This document shows, in pieces, positions 49,909-60,212 of a stretch of 64,000 nt of DNA. This DNA comes from Citrobacter gillenii (lineage in GTDB: Bacteria > Pseudomonadota > Gammaproteobacteria > Enterobacterales > Enterobacteriaceae), in assembly GCF_013337685.1 (NCBI RefSeq), contig NZ_SUQN01000001.1, positions 737,229 through 801,228 of the forward strand, given 5' to 3'. The notes beneath the pieces were generated by a model. That model saw only the letters and a program-made list of their open reading frames with translations, was not told where the DNA came from and made no database searches. Positions within the stretch are counted from its first letter, which is position 1. Each line of letters starts with the position of its first letter. The translations under genes were made by a program, and so were the position numbers.

Positions 49909-51621
49909 CTAAGGCGTGGGCTGTGCCTGCTTTTGAGGTTCCGCAGGTGCGGGGCTGGCAGGCGCAGGCCGCGAAGACGGGACACTATCACAGGGTTTTT
50001 CTTTGGCGCAAATCAGGTCGAGCATTTTTAAGGTGACGCCGTTGGTCCAGCCAAAGCCGTCCTGTAACGGGTACTCGCCACCGCCACCGCCGGTTCCTGT
50101 GCTGCTGACGTCGTATTTTTCAACCAGCTTTTTCTCCCGGTCATAGGTATGCTGCACGTTGGTCAGGAAGCGCCAGGTGACCTCCATGGCGACCTTATCC
50201 TGGCCGTAGTTTTGTAACCCGGACGCTGCAACCCACTGGAGTGGTGCCCAGCCGTTCGGGGCATCCCACTGTTGACCGCTTTTCACCGACGTTGTGGCCA
50301 GACCGCCGGGTTGCAGCAGATGCGCCTGGGTCGCCGCAGCCACCTTGCTGGCGCGATCGTTGGCCGCCGCATTGACATACAACGGGAACAGGGCGGCGGC
50401 GGTCAGTTGATTGCGTACTTTCTGACTTTTTAAATCGTAGTCGGCATACCAGCCCTCTTTATCGTTCCACAGGTAGCTTTCAATCCCTTTTTGTCGCGCA
50501 TTAGCGAAGCCTTCGTACTGTGTAGCTTTGGCTTCATCCCCTGCGGCTTTGCTGGCAAGCGCAATCATTTTTTCCATCTTATACAGCAGCGCATTGAGAT
50601 CGACAGGGACGATGCTGGTGGTGCGCAGGGTGCTTAACTGGTTCGGGTTGTCCATCCAACGTGAGCTAAAATCCCAGCCCGAGGCGGCGGCCGAACGCAG
50701 GTCGCGGTAAATGTCGGTGGCCGGACGGTTTGGATTGCTTTTGGCGGTGGCGATATCTTCAACCCAGGACTCGGGTCTTGGCGTATCACGGTCATCCCAG
50801 TAGCGGTTTAACACCGTGCCGTCAGCCAGTTTGACTACCCGTTTGTTCTGCTGACCTGGCTTAAGCGTTTCGACGCCCTCCATCCAGTAGCTGTACTCTT
50901 TCTGCATCTGCGGCAGGTATTTTTTCAGCGCATCATTACCGTCGTGCTGCGCCAGCAGTTCAACCATAAAGGCGAAGAACGGCGGCTGGGAGCGGCTCAG
51001 ATAATAGCTGCGGTTACCGTTAGGAATGTGTCCCCAGGCATCAATCTCGTAAGCGAAGTTCGCCACCATGTCGGAGACCTTGTCCCAGTGGTTGCTCTCG
51101 GCAAGCCCCAGCATAGTGAAATAGCTGTCCCAGTAATAAATTTCGCGAAAACGTCCGCCGGGCACCACATACGGCTCCGGCAGCGGCAGCAATGAGTCCC
51201 ATTTTTCCACGTCAGTCGTCGAGCGCGTTAGCACTGGCCACAGCCCGTCGATATGCTCACGCAGCGACTGCCCGGCGGGCGGTACGTATTTCTCACCCTC
51301 TTTGGGCAGCGTAAAATTCACACCGACGAAATGACGAAGATCGAAGCCGGACTGGTTTTTTTGCATCCGATAATCAGCAAGGATCATCAGCGGATCGCTA
51401 TTGGGCACTGCATCGGCAAAGGTTTTCTGATCCGGGAACAGCTTGGCGGTTTGCACATCATTAAACAGAGGGCCGAGCAGGATATCAGGGGGCTGCGGCG
51501 TTGCGGCGGGCTGTTCCTCGGCGTGGGCGCCGAATGAAACAAGGGCCAAAAGGGTACTTGCGAGCGTGAGTTTTACTGTAACAGAGAGCAGGCCAGGATG
51601 GCGAATTGCTGGCGTTATCAT
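49909..51621 (-). CDS. treA: Periplasmic trehalase TreA
   Basis: 570-residue GH37 alpha,alpha-trehalase, used for trehalose catabolism at high osmolarity. Signal peptide about 34 residues (ALVSFGAHA). Both trehalase signatures are present: [16 protein letters not shown] and [15 protein letters not shown]. The glycine-rich [20 protein letters not shown] loop is near the end, followed by a Pro/Ala-rich tail of about 25 residues. Strong ribosome site TAAGGAGATTACCCG. The N-terminal signal differs from E. coli while the mature protein is nearly collinear. Confidence 0.97.
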   Translation of the reverse strand: MITPAIRHPGLLSVTVKLTLASTLLALVSFGAHAEEQPAATPQPPDILLGPLFNDVQTAKLFPDQKTFADAVPNSDPLMILADYRMQKNQSGFDLRHFVGVNFTLPKEGEKYVPPAGQSLREHIDGLWPVLTRSTTDVEKWDSLLPLPEPYVVPGGRFREIYYWDSYFTMLGLAESNHWDKVSDMVANFAYEIDAWGHIPNGNRSYYLSRSQPPFFAFMVELLAQHDGNDALKKYLPQMQKEYSYWMEGVETLKPGQQNKRVVKLADGTVLNRYWDDRDTPRPESWVEDIATAKSNPNRPATDIYRDLRSAAASGWDFSSRWMDNPNQLSTLRTTSIVPVDLNALLYKMEKMIALASKAAGDEAKATQYEGFANARQKGIESYLWNDKEGWYADYDLKSQKVRNQLTAAALFPLYVNAAANDRASKVAAATQAHLLQPGGLATTSVKSGQQWDAPNGWAPLQWVAASGLQNYGQDKVAMEVTWRFLTNVQHTYDREKKLVEKYDVSSTGTGGGGGEYPLQDGFGWTNGVTLKMLDLICAKEKPCDSVPSSRPAPASPAPAEPQKQAQPTP

Positions 51622-51792
51622 CGGGTAATCTCCTTAGCGGCGTGCCGAAGTTGCGGCATTTACCATGAGAAAACCTTAGTCCAGGATCGACCGTTACGCG
51701 TTATAGGGACCCTATTTTGCGAACAAACAGACGTTTCTGCACGTGATGTGAAAGCTGCACGCCCTTTGTGATAACAGGACGTGCAGCGGCGT

Positions 51793-53223
51793 TTAGCCCA
51801 CGCGGATGACCTGATGTGCCGCGCAGTCAAGGGTCAGGGTGTCCCCCATTTTGATGGCGTCGAGCGCCTCACCCTGCTGGCATACCCAGCCGATCCCCAT
51901 CTCGCGGGCAATGATTGCCGAATGGGACGCATCGCTGCCCGCGCGCAAACAGATGCCTTTGATGGTCAGCGGATCCAACTGCAGTACGGTGGACGGGTAA
52001 ATGACGTCTGCCACCAGGATTGTCGGGCGAATAAAGGTCGGGATTTGAGCGGGTATTCCGGTCAAATGCCGCAGCGAGCGGTACAGTAAATCGTCAATAT
52101 CGATATACCGCGCCTGCAAATAAGGGTCGTCGAGCTGGAGATACTGCTGACTCAGGTCGCTCAATACCGTATGCCAGGCATGTTCGGCGCGACACTGTTT
52201 TTCGCGCATGATAGCGCAGGCCATGTCATATAACTCGGTATCGTCCAGCAGCGTGTGGTGGCCGGAGAAAATCGCGGCGATATCGGCGGAGTATTTCTCT
52301 TCGGCAAGCGCTGTTAAACAGTTCAGATCCTCCAGCGTATTGCGGATTGCCGCCTGTAACCGCTGCTGTTCGTACGGTAAATCGGTGGCAGGCTGCGGGG
52401 CTACCTCTGCGGCGACCGGCGTATAGCAAAAGGCCATCCCCGTTGCTTGTATCGGCGCTGAATTGGGGATGCCGCCGGTATGTGGTTGTTCAACGGACTC
52501 ACCAAAGTTCTGCGCAGCCAGTTGTTTGAATGCCGCTAGCGCGTCGTCGGCCTGTTCACCTTTGGCAATTAAGCGCAGCGTGTCATTACAACGTACCTGC
52601 AGCAGCGCGATTTGGTTCAGGCTGTCCGGGACCACGCACTTACCGTTTTTCTCAAGCAGCATGTCGGCGCGAAAGCCAGACAGCGTGGAGACCAGCCGTG
52701 ACGCCGGGCGAACGTGGATGCCGTTGGGGTTTTTGACCACCACGGCAACAGAGCGGGCCTCGTCATCAGCAGGGAGGCCTTCCGGCGAGGTCACGACCGG
52801 GGACGACGGTGGTAAACCCAGTTGCGCATATTTGGCATCGAGGGCGTTCATGGCATCACGAATGACGCGGTCGATATCGGCACCTGCTGCGGCGCTGACC
52901 GTTGCGGCCAGGGTACCTTCTACCAGCGGAGCTGCGCACAAGCGTACCTTCGCGGCGATCGTCGGATCGAGCAGTTCCAGGGCGGTTTCCGCACTTAATA
53001 ACGCGCTGCCGATATCCATCATCACCAGCACGTGATCCGTGTCCGCAACGGACTCAATGGCTTCCATCACTTTAATCGGATCGGTGCCGATAGGATTATC
53101 GGGATCGTCAATGCCCGCGGCGATCGCGAGTTTGCACCCTTCGCCCATTAACATCTGTCGGGCTAACTCGCCGACGCCTGCGCCCAACTGCGCGCTATGA
53201 GACACAATAACCAGGTTTACCAT
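51793..53223 (-). CDS. dhaM: PTS-dependent dihydroxyacetone kinase phosphotransferase DhaM
   Basis: 476-residue phosphoryl carrier with three domains. IIA of the mannose type (residues 1-130, H9 in VIVSHSAQLG), HPr-like (about 155-240, GIHVRPASRLVS) and a truncated enzyme I N-terminal domain (about 260-476, with GSDASHSAIIAREMG). It receives phosphate from HPr and phosphorylates ADP bound to DhaL. Distal gene of dhaKLM. Confidence 0.96.
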   Translation of the reverse strand: MVNLVIVSHSAQLGAGVGELARQMLMGEGCKLAIAAGIDDPDNPIGTDPIKVMEAIESVADTDHVLVMMDIGSALLSAETALELLDPTIAAKVRLCAAPLVEGTLAATVSAAAGADIDRVIRDAMNALDAKYAQLGLPPSSPVVTSPEGLPADDEARSVAVVVKNPNGIHVRPASRLVSTLSGFRADMLLEKNGKCVVPDSLNQIALLQVRCNDTLRLIAKGEQADDALAAFKQLAAQNFGESVEQPHTGGIPNSAPIQATGMAFCYTPVAAEVAPQPATDLPYEQQRLQAAIRNTLEDLNCLTALAEEKYSADIAAIFSGHHTLLDDTELYDMACAIMREKQCRAEHAWHTVLSDLSQQYLQLDDPYLQARYIDIDDLLYRSLRHLTGIPAQIPTFIRPTILVADVIYPSTVLQLDPLTIKGICLRAGSDASHSAIIAREMGIGWVCQQGEALDAIKMGDTLTLDCAAHQVIRVG

Positions 53224-53233
53224 CGCTTTATCC

Positions 53234-53866
53234 TTACTCTCTGGCGGCCTGAGCCAGCATTTGCATCATAAACATCACCGACGTTGCGCCGGGATCCTGA
53301 TGCCCGATACTGCGCTCACCCAGATAGCTGGCACGACCTTTACGTGCCTGCATGGTGATGGTGCTTTGTGCAGCCGCTTCTGCTTGTTGACTCGCCGCGT
53401 CCAGCGCCGCCTGTACACTCAGTTTTTGTTCGCAGGACTGACGTAGCGACTCGACCACCGGTACCCAGACATCACACATGGTTTTGTCCCCGGGCTCGGC
53501 TTTACCTCGGCTAATCACGCCTTCTGCGCCATCGCGCATCATCTGATACAGCTCGTCCAGCGTCAGGCTCTGATGGGCCTGAGTCACCTGTGCGGCGCGG
53601 ATGAAGAAGGTGCCGAACAGCGGACCGCTGGCCCCGCCGACGCTGGAAAGCAGCACCATGCCGGTGTTTTTCAAAATGAAACCGATGTCTTTATCCGCAA
53701 TGGACGGCAGTTTTTCGACCACTTTACTGAAGCCACGGTGCATATTCAGGCCGTGGTCGGCGTCGCCAATTTCCCGGTCCAGACCGGTCAGAAAATCACT
53801 TTCGGTGGTAAATATTTCACCGCAGCGATAAAGCCAGTTAACGATTTGTGTTCTGTTGAGGGACAT
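53234..53866 (-). CDS. dhaL: Dihydroxyacetone kinase subunit DhaL
   Basis: 210-residue ADP-binding subunit. Mg-binding aspartates in GDADHGLNMHRGF (D-x-D-H-G) and the typical SVGGASGPLFGTFF and GASYLGERSIGHQDPGATS-like C terminus. Ten bp before dhaM, eleven after dhaK. Confidence 0.97.
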   Translation of the reverse strand: MSLNRTQIVNWLYRCGEIFTTESDFLTGLDREIGDADHGLNMHRGFSKVVEKLPSIADKDIGFILKNTGMVLLSSVGGASGPLFGTFFIRAAQVTQAHQSLTLDELYQMMRDGAEGVISRGKAEPGDKTMCDVWVPVVESLRQSCEQKLSVQAALDAASQQAEAAAQSTITMQARKGRASYLGERSIGHQDPGATSVMFMMQMLAQAARE

Positions 53867-53877
53867 TATGAATCTCC

Positions 53878-54948
53878 TTATTTACCCCAGTTGAGAGCAG
53901 GGGTGTGCACCGGTGCATCCCACAGGTTCAGCGTTTCGTTATCGACCTTTAACAGGGTGATGGAGAAACCGGTCATATCCAGAGAGGTACAGTAAGAGCC
54001 AATCAGATTGCGTTCGATGATGATACCCGCATCCTGACAGCGGCTTTCAAGACGGTTATAGACGCCGAACAGCTCGGATAGCGTCGTTGCGCCAAGGTTA
54101 TTGACCAGCGCAATGACGCGGTCGCCCTGTTGCAGCGCTTGTTTGGTTTCTTTACCTTCCTGCCAGGCACCCTGGATGTTGTCCCAGTGGCGCAGCGTAC
54201 GGCTGTAATGACCGTTTTCCAGCAGGGTGTCGAACATTTCATCCACGGTCTGGTCGAGGGAAGAGAAGGCGCGTCGGTCGATCCCCGGCTCCCCATGAAT
54301 GCCGACGCCAAACTCCATTTCGTTATCCTGCAGCGTAAACGAAGGTTGCCCTGCGGCCGGGACAGTACAGGCGCCGATAGCAATGCCGATAGAGTGACCG
54401 AGGTTATTCAGTTTGCGACCCAATGCGGCACACGCTTCCAGCGAGTCTCCGCGCTCGGCAGCCGCGCCGACCAGTTTTTCAATCAGCACGGTATTCGCAA
54501 CACCGCGACGTCCGGCGGTATACAGGCTATCTTTTACCGCTACGTCGTCGTCAACAACCATGGTCGTGACCTTGACGCCGCTTTCGTGCAACAGCTCGGT
54601 AGCGGTTTCAAAATTCAGAATGTCACCGGTGTAATTTTTGATGATTAGCAGCACGCCTTCGCCACCGTCAATTTGCATGGCGCATTCGAACATTTTGTCC
54701 GGGGTTGGCGAGGTGAAAATCTCCCCCGGACAGGCACCGGAAAGCATGCCCTGACCAATATAGCCGCAGTGCATTGGTTCATGCCCGCTGCCGCCACCTG
54801 AAAGTAGCGCCACTTTACCCATCACCGGCGCGTCAGCACGAGTGACGTATACCGGGTCCTGATGCAGCGCCAGAGAAGGGTAGGCTTTTGCCAGCCCGGC
54901 GAGTTGTTCATTCAGTACGTCTTCAACACGGTTGATCAATTTTTTCAT
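53878..54948 (-). CDS. dhaK: Dihydroxyacetone kinase subunit DhaK
   Basis: 356-residue substrate-binding subunit that covalently holds dihydroxyacetone as a hemiaminal on a histidine (GIHGEPGIDRR region). Conserved SGGGSGHEPMHCGYIGQGML and NYTGDILNFE. MKKLINRVEDV is the E. coli start, after CGGAGCATAAAA; the frame is open twelve codons further up. In E. coli the activator gene dhaR lies next to dhaK; here it is missing from both sides of the operon. Confidence 0.97.
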   Translation of the reverse strand: MKKLINRVEDVLNEQLAGLAKAYPSLALHQDPVYVTRADAPVMGKVALLSGGGSGHEPMHCGYIGQGMLSGACPGEIFTSPTPDKMFECAMQIDGGEGVLLIIKNYTGDILNFETATELLHESGVKVTTMVVDDDVAVKDSLYTAGRRGVANTVLIEKLVGAAAERGDSLEACAALGRKLNNLGHSIGIAIGACTVPAAGQPSFTLQDNEMEFGVGIHGEPGIDRRAFSSLDQTVDEMFDTLLENGHYSRTLRHWDNIQGAWQEGKETKQALQQGDRVIALVNNLGATTLSELFGVYNRLESRCQDAGIIIERNLIGSYCTSLDMTGFSITLLKVDNETLNLWDAPVHTPALNWGK

Positions 54949-55072
54949 TTTTATGCTCCGTAGACAGTCCTGGGATGGCTGCAAAAAACGGCAGACATCT
55001 GGTGTAGGGTATCGGTGATGTACAGCGCCACGGCGACCTCTCGCTGCCGATAAGGTAATTTTGCATATGGGT

Positions 55073-55146
55073 TGTCAAAAGAAAATTGCCGTAATGAGCG
55101 TTTCAATACGGAACATCTTCGCTGATAAATGTTCCGTATTGAAACG
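55073..55146 (-). promoter_or_regulatory. dhaKLM promoter with an 18-bp perfect inverted repeat upstream
   Basis: Arms CGTTTCAATACGGAACAT (55099-55116) and ATGTTCCGTATTGAAACG (55129-55146), 18/18, with a 12-bp spacer. On the minus strand a perfect -35 TTGACA (55078-55073) begins 21 bp downstream, with a poor -10 (CCTTAT) after 17 bp, the layout of an activator-dependent promoter. Likely the DhaR operator, although dhaR is not in the window. The rest of the 325-bp gap holds the terminator of the upstream gene. Confidence 0.6.
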
Positions 55147-55222
55147 TAGTGGTGCATAAAACAGCAGAAATGAGAGATGCGGCAGGTTTAGCGCAAAACG
55201 CCTCAGCGTGGGGAGGTGAAGT

Positions 55223-55250
55223 AAAAACCACCTGCATTGCAGGTGGTTTT
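55223..55250 (-). terminator. Intrinsic terminator after the Glu/Leu dehydrogenase gene
   Basis: ACCACCTGCA/TGCAGGTGGT long stem with a two-base loop, flanked by AAAAA on the plus-strand left and TTTT on the right, so usable in both directions. Confidence 0.88.
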
Positions 55251-55273
55251 GTTCGCAAGAGCGGAGTCCGGTC

Positions 55274-56548
55274 TTAGCCCGGATAGATACCACGATCTTT
55301 ACGCGCCAGCAGAATACGTTCACAGGCGACAATGTAGGCGGCAGTACGCAGAGAGCAGGATTTCTCCGCGGCTTTTTCCCATACGTGGACCATTGCGTCG
55401 GTCATGATCTTATCCATGCGCGCGTTGATCTCTTCTTCGCTCCAGAAGAAGCTTGCCATGTCCTGCACCCATTCAAAGTAGCTGACGGTAACGCCACCGG
55501 CGTTACAGACCACGTCAGGTACCACAACGATACCGCGGCTGGCCAGTACGTCATCGGCATCCGGGTAGGTTGGGCCGTTTGCGCCTTCGAGCACCAGCTT
55601 ACAGGTCAGCGTTTCCGCGCGACGACGGGTGATCTGGCCTTCAAGCGCAGCCGGGATCAGAATATCCATCTCCACGCTCCAGAACGCTTCGCTGGCGATG
55701 GTTTCAGCACCCGGGAAACCGGCAATTTGTTTGTGCTCTAACTGCCATGCAGTCAGCGCAATCATGTCGATCCCGGTGGTATTAAACAGGGTGGCGGTAT
55801 GATCCTGAATAGCGACCACGCGTGCACCCGCACCGGCGAACAGGCGAGCTGCTTCACTCCCCACGTTACCAAAACCTTGCACTGCCACGCGAGCGCCTTC
55901 AACGGCGATGTTGGCACGGCGCGCTACTTCCAGACCGCTGACGAATACGCCGCGACCGGTGGCTTTATCACGACCCAGAGAGCCGCCAAGATGGATTGGT
56001 TTACCGGTGACCACGCTGGTCACGGTAGTGCCGTGGTTCATGGAGTAAGTATCCATCATCCACGCCATGACTTTCCCGTTGGTACCGACATCCGGGGCAG
56101 GAATATCTTTCTGCGGTCCGATGATAATGCCGATTTCACTGGTATAGCGGCGGGTCAAACGCTCCAGTTCGCCCTCAGACAACGAGAAAGGATCGACGCG
56201 AACGCCACCTTTCGCACCGCCATATGGCAGGTTAAGCGCGGCGCATTTGATGGTCATCCACGCAGAAAGAGCCATCACTTCGTTAAGATCAACATCAGGA
56301 TGATAACGCACGCCGCCTTTACCTGGGCCTCGGGAGAGGTTGTGCTGCACGCGGTATCCTTCGAAATGGCGGATGGTACCGTCATCCATTTGCACCGGGA
56401 TATCGACAATCAATGCGCGTTTTGGGTGACGCAGGGTATCCACCCAGTGGGAAAGTTCACCCAAGTACGGGGCCACACGCTCGATTTGTTGCAGGTAGGT
56501 ATTCCAGGCAGATGTGCTGCTATCTGAAGCGTAAGATAACTTATCCAT
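55274..56548 (-). CDS. Glu/Leu/Phe/Val-family dehydrogenase (GdhA-like)
   Basis: 424-residue amino-acid dehydrogenase, distinct from the 447-residue NADP-GdhA of E. coli. Catalytic signature [14 protein letters not shown] with the active lysine; [13 protein letters not shown]; substrate-domain [22 protein letters not shown](P)-binding [17 protein letters not shown] with a hydrophobic/aspartate context ([10 protein letters not shown]) that suggests NAD preference. Salmonella has the same gene beside treA. Reaction most likely glutamate to 2-oxoglutarate. A candidate promoter lies upstream. Confidence 0.9.
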   Translation of the reverse strand: MDKLSYASDSSTSAWNTYLQQIERVAPYLGELSHWVDTLRHPKRALIVDIPVQMDDGTIRHFEGYRVQHNLSRGPGKGGVRYHPDVDLNEVMALSAWMTIKCAALNLPYGGAKGGVRVDPFSLSEGELERLTRRYTSEIGIIIGPQKDIPAPDVGTNGKVMAWMMDTYSMNHGTTVTSVVTGKPIHLGGSLGRDKATGRGVFVSGLEVARRANIAVEGARVAVQGFGNVGSEAARLFAGAGARVVAIQDHTATLFNTTGIDMIALTAWQLEHKQIAGFPGAETIASEAFWSVEMDILIPAALEGQITRRRAETLTCKLVLEGANGPTYPDADDVLASRGIVVVPDVVCNAGGVTVSYFEWVQDMASFFWSEEEINARMDKIMTDAMVHVWEKAAEKSCSLRTAAYIVACERILLARKDRGIYPG

Positions 56549-56866
56549 GATAAACCTTAGTTATAAAAGTAATATGTGCTTAATTTCGCCGTGGTATACA
56601 GTGGATCTCACCATATAAACGTAAATTTAACATTTTTTTCAAACAACGGCCTGCCTTCAGGGCACGGATTGTCATGTCTGTGGGTTAGGTTTTCAGTTGG
56701 AATGTGAATAATTATCTGGGATTTACAGGGTTTTTGGCGGTTTTTCTGATAATAAACCAATTGCATTGCATAAAATGTGCGGCTTGCTATTTGTCAGATT
56801 TATGACGCACCTCTAAAAGTAAAGAATATGATAATAAATTGTATTTTCCTTATTGCATTTCTGCTC
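56549..56866. other. 318-bp AT-rich gap between the pilus operon end and the dehydrogenase gene
   Basis: Contains the probable promoter of the dehydrogenase gene: minus-strand TTGAAA (56642-56637), 17-bp spacer, TTTATA (56619-56614). No gene and no clear terminator for the pilus operon are visible. Confidence 0.4.
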
Positions 56867-57835
56867 TCAGTAGGTCACCGAGATGGTCACCGTATCGGCG
56901 TAGTTATCAGGGGTAAAATTGCTGCTCGGAACGGTGGCATACACCGGATAATCGCTGGTTAACCCCGTACCTGTGCCTGCTACTGCATTAAGCGACGTAT
57001 TTCCCCAGATAGTCCCCGTCGGGCCAGGTGTTGAACTTAGCTGATACGGCACTTTATCCTGATTGGCCCCGGTTCCTTTCAATACACCATAACCTGATGT
57101 ATTCCCATTGGAAGGCTGCAATCCAATGGTATAGGGAGTGTTATTGGTGCAGGCGACCCCGAGTGCACTGCTTGCCGTGACGTTGCGGTCAGTGGCTTTA
57201 GACGGGTTAAAGGTAATGTTATTGGCGTAGCCGATCGCACACTGTTTTGTGACGTTGGCCGAGACGGTGAAGGGTAGCCTGGCGGCGACGGTATCACCAC
57301 AGGTCGTGGGTGGCAAAACCAGACCGGGATTGAGCGTCACCAGAGCTGTTGCCGTCGTATAGCTATCCTGATAGTTTCCCGGCACGGCGGTCGTTTGCGG
57401 GGTGTTGAGCTTCGCGTACACCGTCAGCGTACCGGTCACCGGTGTCAGGTTAAGTAAGTTGAGCTTTACCATCGGGAAGGTGGCGCCCGACTGATACTGA
57501 CTTCCCCATATTTTGCTATGTCCCGCGTCCTGGTACAGCTGGTAGGTCAGCGTTCTGGCTGGCGTACCACTCAATGACATATTCCTGGTGGTGACCTGGC
57601 CGCTGACGCCGGAGATGCCAATATTAAAGCACAGATTAATCCCCGCCAGCACGTCACCCAGCTCTTTAGCACAGCTGTAGTTAAAGGTCATCGCGGATGT
57701 TACAGCTGACGTTGGCAGTGGATTGACGGCGCCAAAATTAACCGGCTGCACGTTGCTTACCGAACAGGTGACCGCGTAAACGAATCCTGGGTTTACGAGT
57801 AATCCGCTAATCAGGGTCAGATTTCTTAGCCACAT
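56867..57835 (-). CDS. Two-domain spore coat U (SCPU) protein, probable pilus tip adhesin (CsuE-like)
   Basis: 322-residue secreted protein, last gene of an archaic chaperone-usher operon. Signal peptide ends near VYAVTC; two SCPU domains of about 140 residues, the second (from CAIGYANNITFNPSKA) ending in the typical donor-strand-like TPDNYADTVTISVTY. Paired cysteines in each domain. The two-domain form and distal place match CsuE tip adhesins of Acinetobacter Csu pili. ATG after AACAGGAGTAATTTT, 13 bp after the usher stop. Confidence 0.82.
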   Translation of the reverse strand: MWLRNLTLISGLLVNPGFVYAVTCSVSNVQPVNFGAVNPLPTSAVTSAMTFNYSCAKELGDVLAGINLCFNIGISGVSGQVTTRNMSLSGTPARTLTYQLYQDAGHSKIWGSQYQSGATFPMVKLNLLNLTPVTGTLTVYAKLNTPQTTAVPGNYQDSYTTATALVTLNPGLVLPPTTCGDTVAARLPFTVSANVTKQCAIGYANNITFNPSKATDRNVTASSALGVACTNNTPYTIGLQPSNGNTSGYGVLKGTGANQDKVPYQLSSTPGPTGTIWGNTSLNAVAGTGTGLTSDYPVYATVPSSNFTPDNYADTVTISVTY

Positions 57836-57848
57836 AAAATTACTCCTG

Positions 57849-60212
57849 TTATCGGCATACCAGTGGGCCAATTTGCACGATGCCTCGCGCTGAGGCCGGG
57901 TAGTCAAATTTGACGCTGCAGGTACCGGTTTCTGTCTTAATACGCAGAGCGTTGTGCTGTTCCAACGTGTCGAACCAGGTCATCCCGTCAAACCCAACAA
58001 GTGATGACTGGCCCGCGCCAGTGGTGGCAATGGCCATGCTGCCTTCGGGGATAGCCTGCCCCTGTTCATCGATGAGGATCACCTGCGCGGCGCGTACTGG
58101 CGTAATGCCAAAACTGACCAGCGTGCCGGAACGGTCTGCAGGGGTGGCATTCGCCTCGACGTGGGTGATGCGCATATTGGCGGGCAGGTCCATCGGGTCA
58201 ATGCTGATCTGGTTTTTTTGATAGCTGTTTAGGGAGGTAACCAGCAGCAGGCCATTGTCATCACTGCTGCCGATCACGTTGTTTTGTAGCTTGATGGGAA
58301 CGTCGGGAATGCCGTCGGTCGACACCACGGCAAAGCCATTGCTAATTTCACGCGCGGCAAACAGGCCGCCGCCCATCATCACCACGGACCCGGTCGCACC
58401 GGCATAGCCATAGTGGTTATCCGGCAATTGGCTGAAGCCGGTGTACGCTTTCCCGTAACGACCTAAATAACCTACTTCCCCCTGGCCGCTTTGTTGAGAT
58501 GCTTGCTGGCTGGCGGCGACGTTCCAGCCCCAGCCCCCGTCAGCTGGCGGCGTCTGGCTGGCATTCAACTGGTAGCCGGTTTCGTCATTCGTACGCTGGA
58601 TGGTGCTGCTGACGCTCAGATTACGAGGAGTGGTGACGGTCACCATCAGGTAGACGCTGCGGTCGCGGTTGTCATCAACGTTCTGGTTGAACCCTGCGTT
58701 AAGGGACACGGTATCAGTAAGGGACTTGTACCAACTGGCGTTGGCATAGCGTACGGCGCTTTCATGCGGGTAGCGAAATTGCAGGTAGCTCAGGCTGATA
58801 TTTCCGGCGGACGCCAGCGAATAGCCCACCACCGTGTTGCTGCTCAGCGTCGGTGGTGGTTCGCCATAATGGGTCGCCACATCACGATAATCGCCGGAGG
58901 TGGCGGTAGTACTGGTGCTGAAATTGAATTTCTCTCCGGACCAGCGGTATCCTACGCTGTATAAAAAACCGTTTTTCCCGGCGTCCGCACTTGCCGCCAA
59001 TGCCGTAGAGAATGTGCCGCTGTGGATATCTGGGATCCAGTCGTTGCTGAAACCGGCATTAATCAGCCCGTCGCTGGTTTCGGCGTGCGCACCTGCGGTG
59101 AAGTTACTGCTGAATCCCCGACGCCATGTCCCGCTGATCGCCGGGGCGCTGGCATACTCAAATGAAGCGTACCCGTAGTTTTCGCGCACCACCCCAATCT
59201 CGGCTGACCACGAGGTCAGACCTTCGCGCAGCAGCTGTTGATCGTTGTAAAAAGAGAAATTTTGCACCGTCGTTCTGCCCAGCGCATCTGTCATCATCAC
59301 TTGACCCGTCCCCGCACCGCTGATATTTGGCAAGGTGTTGATCTGAAAACTGCCCGCCGGGACTTCACCGTTGTAGTACCTGACCCCGTCGACATACAAC
59401 TCTACGTTGGACGGCACCGTTGCGGAGCCGAGATACGCGGGAAGCGGGGTGGTTGGCATATACGGCTGCAAACCAAAATCGGTCCCAATTTGAATCCCGC
59501 CGATGCGGGTTGGGCGGGAGCCGGTGAGCGAACTGGTCAGCGTATCCCCCACGGTCAGTGCCAGCATCGTTTCCGGGAATGATGAGCGCCAGCTGGTATC
59601 CAGTCGGTAAAAGGCGTTATCGGCATCGGTTTCAGTGGAGTACTGGGTGAGTTGAGTGGTACTTAACACCCCTGAACCATTAAAAGCGCGCAGTTCGCTA
59701 AACGTATTAATGCTGCTGGCGTCACCCTGCTCTGCGTAAATATCATAATTGAGCAACGCGCCGCCCGCGGAGGAGGCCATCGGGGCAGTTTCTGCGGGTG
59801 GGTTAAGCTGGGTGGTGGCAAGGTCGAGTTCATTTAGTGGTACGGTTAGCGCCAGCGTTTGCAGTTGTTTATTGTAGTCAACGTTCAGCTGCGCAATATC
59901 ATACAGCCCGACAGGCTGAGTAGTTTCCTCTGGTAGACGAAAACCCAGCGTGCGTAGGGTATTGGCACTGGCGTACAGCTTTTCGTTTTCATAGCCAAAA
60001 TGAACCAATCCAGCGGCATTGCCGTTGACCGTCACGTCGAGATATAAATCGACTCCGGGCAAGGGGGACTCATCACGAATAATGCCCGTGTCCGTTGGGG
60101 TGTTTGTCTGTGCGTGCACGCAGGCCATTCCCGAGAGTAAGGCCCCATTAAGTACGCCATATTTCACCACAAGCCAGAGCCAGTCAGAGTTCTTGTACTG
60201 TTTTTTGGCCAT
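57849..60212 (-). CDS. Archaic-type fimbrial usher (CsuD-like)
   Basis: About 787-residue outer-membrane assembly platform. N-terminal signal peptide (MAKKQYKN... to CVHAQ), periplasmic N-domain with LYLDVTVNGNAAGLVHFGYENEKLYASANTLRTLGF, plug-containing beta-barrel (ELYVDGVRYYNGEVPAGSFQINTLPNISGAGTGQVMMTDALGR), C-terminal beta-sandwich domains. The start is uncertain: this ATG overlaps the chaperone gene by 29 bp and has a weak ribosome site; a GTG 13 codons upstream is the alternative. Confidence 0.85.
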   Translation of the reverse strand: MAKKQYKNSDWLWLVVKYGVLNGALLSGMACVHAQTNTPTDTGIIRDESPLPGVDLYLDVTVNGNAAGLVHFGYENEKLYASANTLRTLGFRLPEETTQPVGLYDIAQLNVDYNKQLQTLALTVPLNELDLATTQLNPPAETAPMASSAGGALLNYDIYAEQGDASSINTFSELRAFNGSGVLSTTQLTQYSTETDADNAFYRLDTSWRSSFPETMLALTVGDTLTSSLTGSRPTRIGGIQIGTDFGLQPYMPTTPLPAYLGSATVPSNVELYVDGVRYYNGEVPAGSFQINTLPNISGAGTGQVMMTDALGRTTVQNFSFYNDQQLLREGLTSWSAEIGVVRENYGYASFEYASAPAISGTWRRGFSSNFTAGAHAETSDGLINAGFSNDWIPDIHSGTFSTALAASADAGKNGFLYSVGYRWSGEKFNFSTSTTATSGDYRDVATHYGEPPPTLSSNTVVGYSLASAGNISLSYLQFRYPHESAVRYANASWYKSLTDTVSLNAGFNQNVDDNRDRSVYLMVTVTTPRNLSVSSTIQRTNDETGYQLNASQTPPADGGWGWNVAASQQASQQSGQGEVGYLGRYGKAYTGFSQLPDNHYGYAGATGSVVMMGGGLFAAREISNGFAVVSTDGIPDVPIKLQNNVIGSSDDNGLLLVTSLNSYQKNQISIDPMDLPANMRITHVEANATPADRSGTLVSFGITPVRAAQVILIDEQGQAIPEGSMAIATTGAGQSSLVGFDGMTWFDTLEQHNALRIKTETGTCSVKFDYPASARGIVQIGPLVCR

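Noticed and set aside
51750..51788. CTGCACG/CGTGCAG repeat after dhaM
   Set aside because: Large loop and weak tail (TTTC); not convincing as a terminator.
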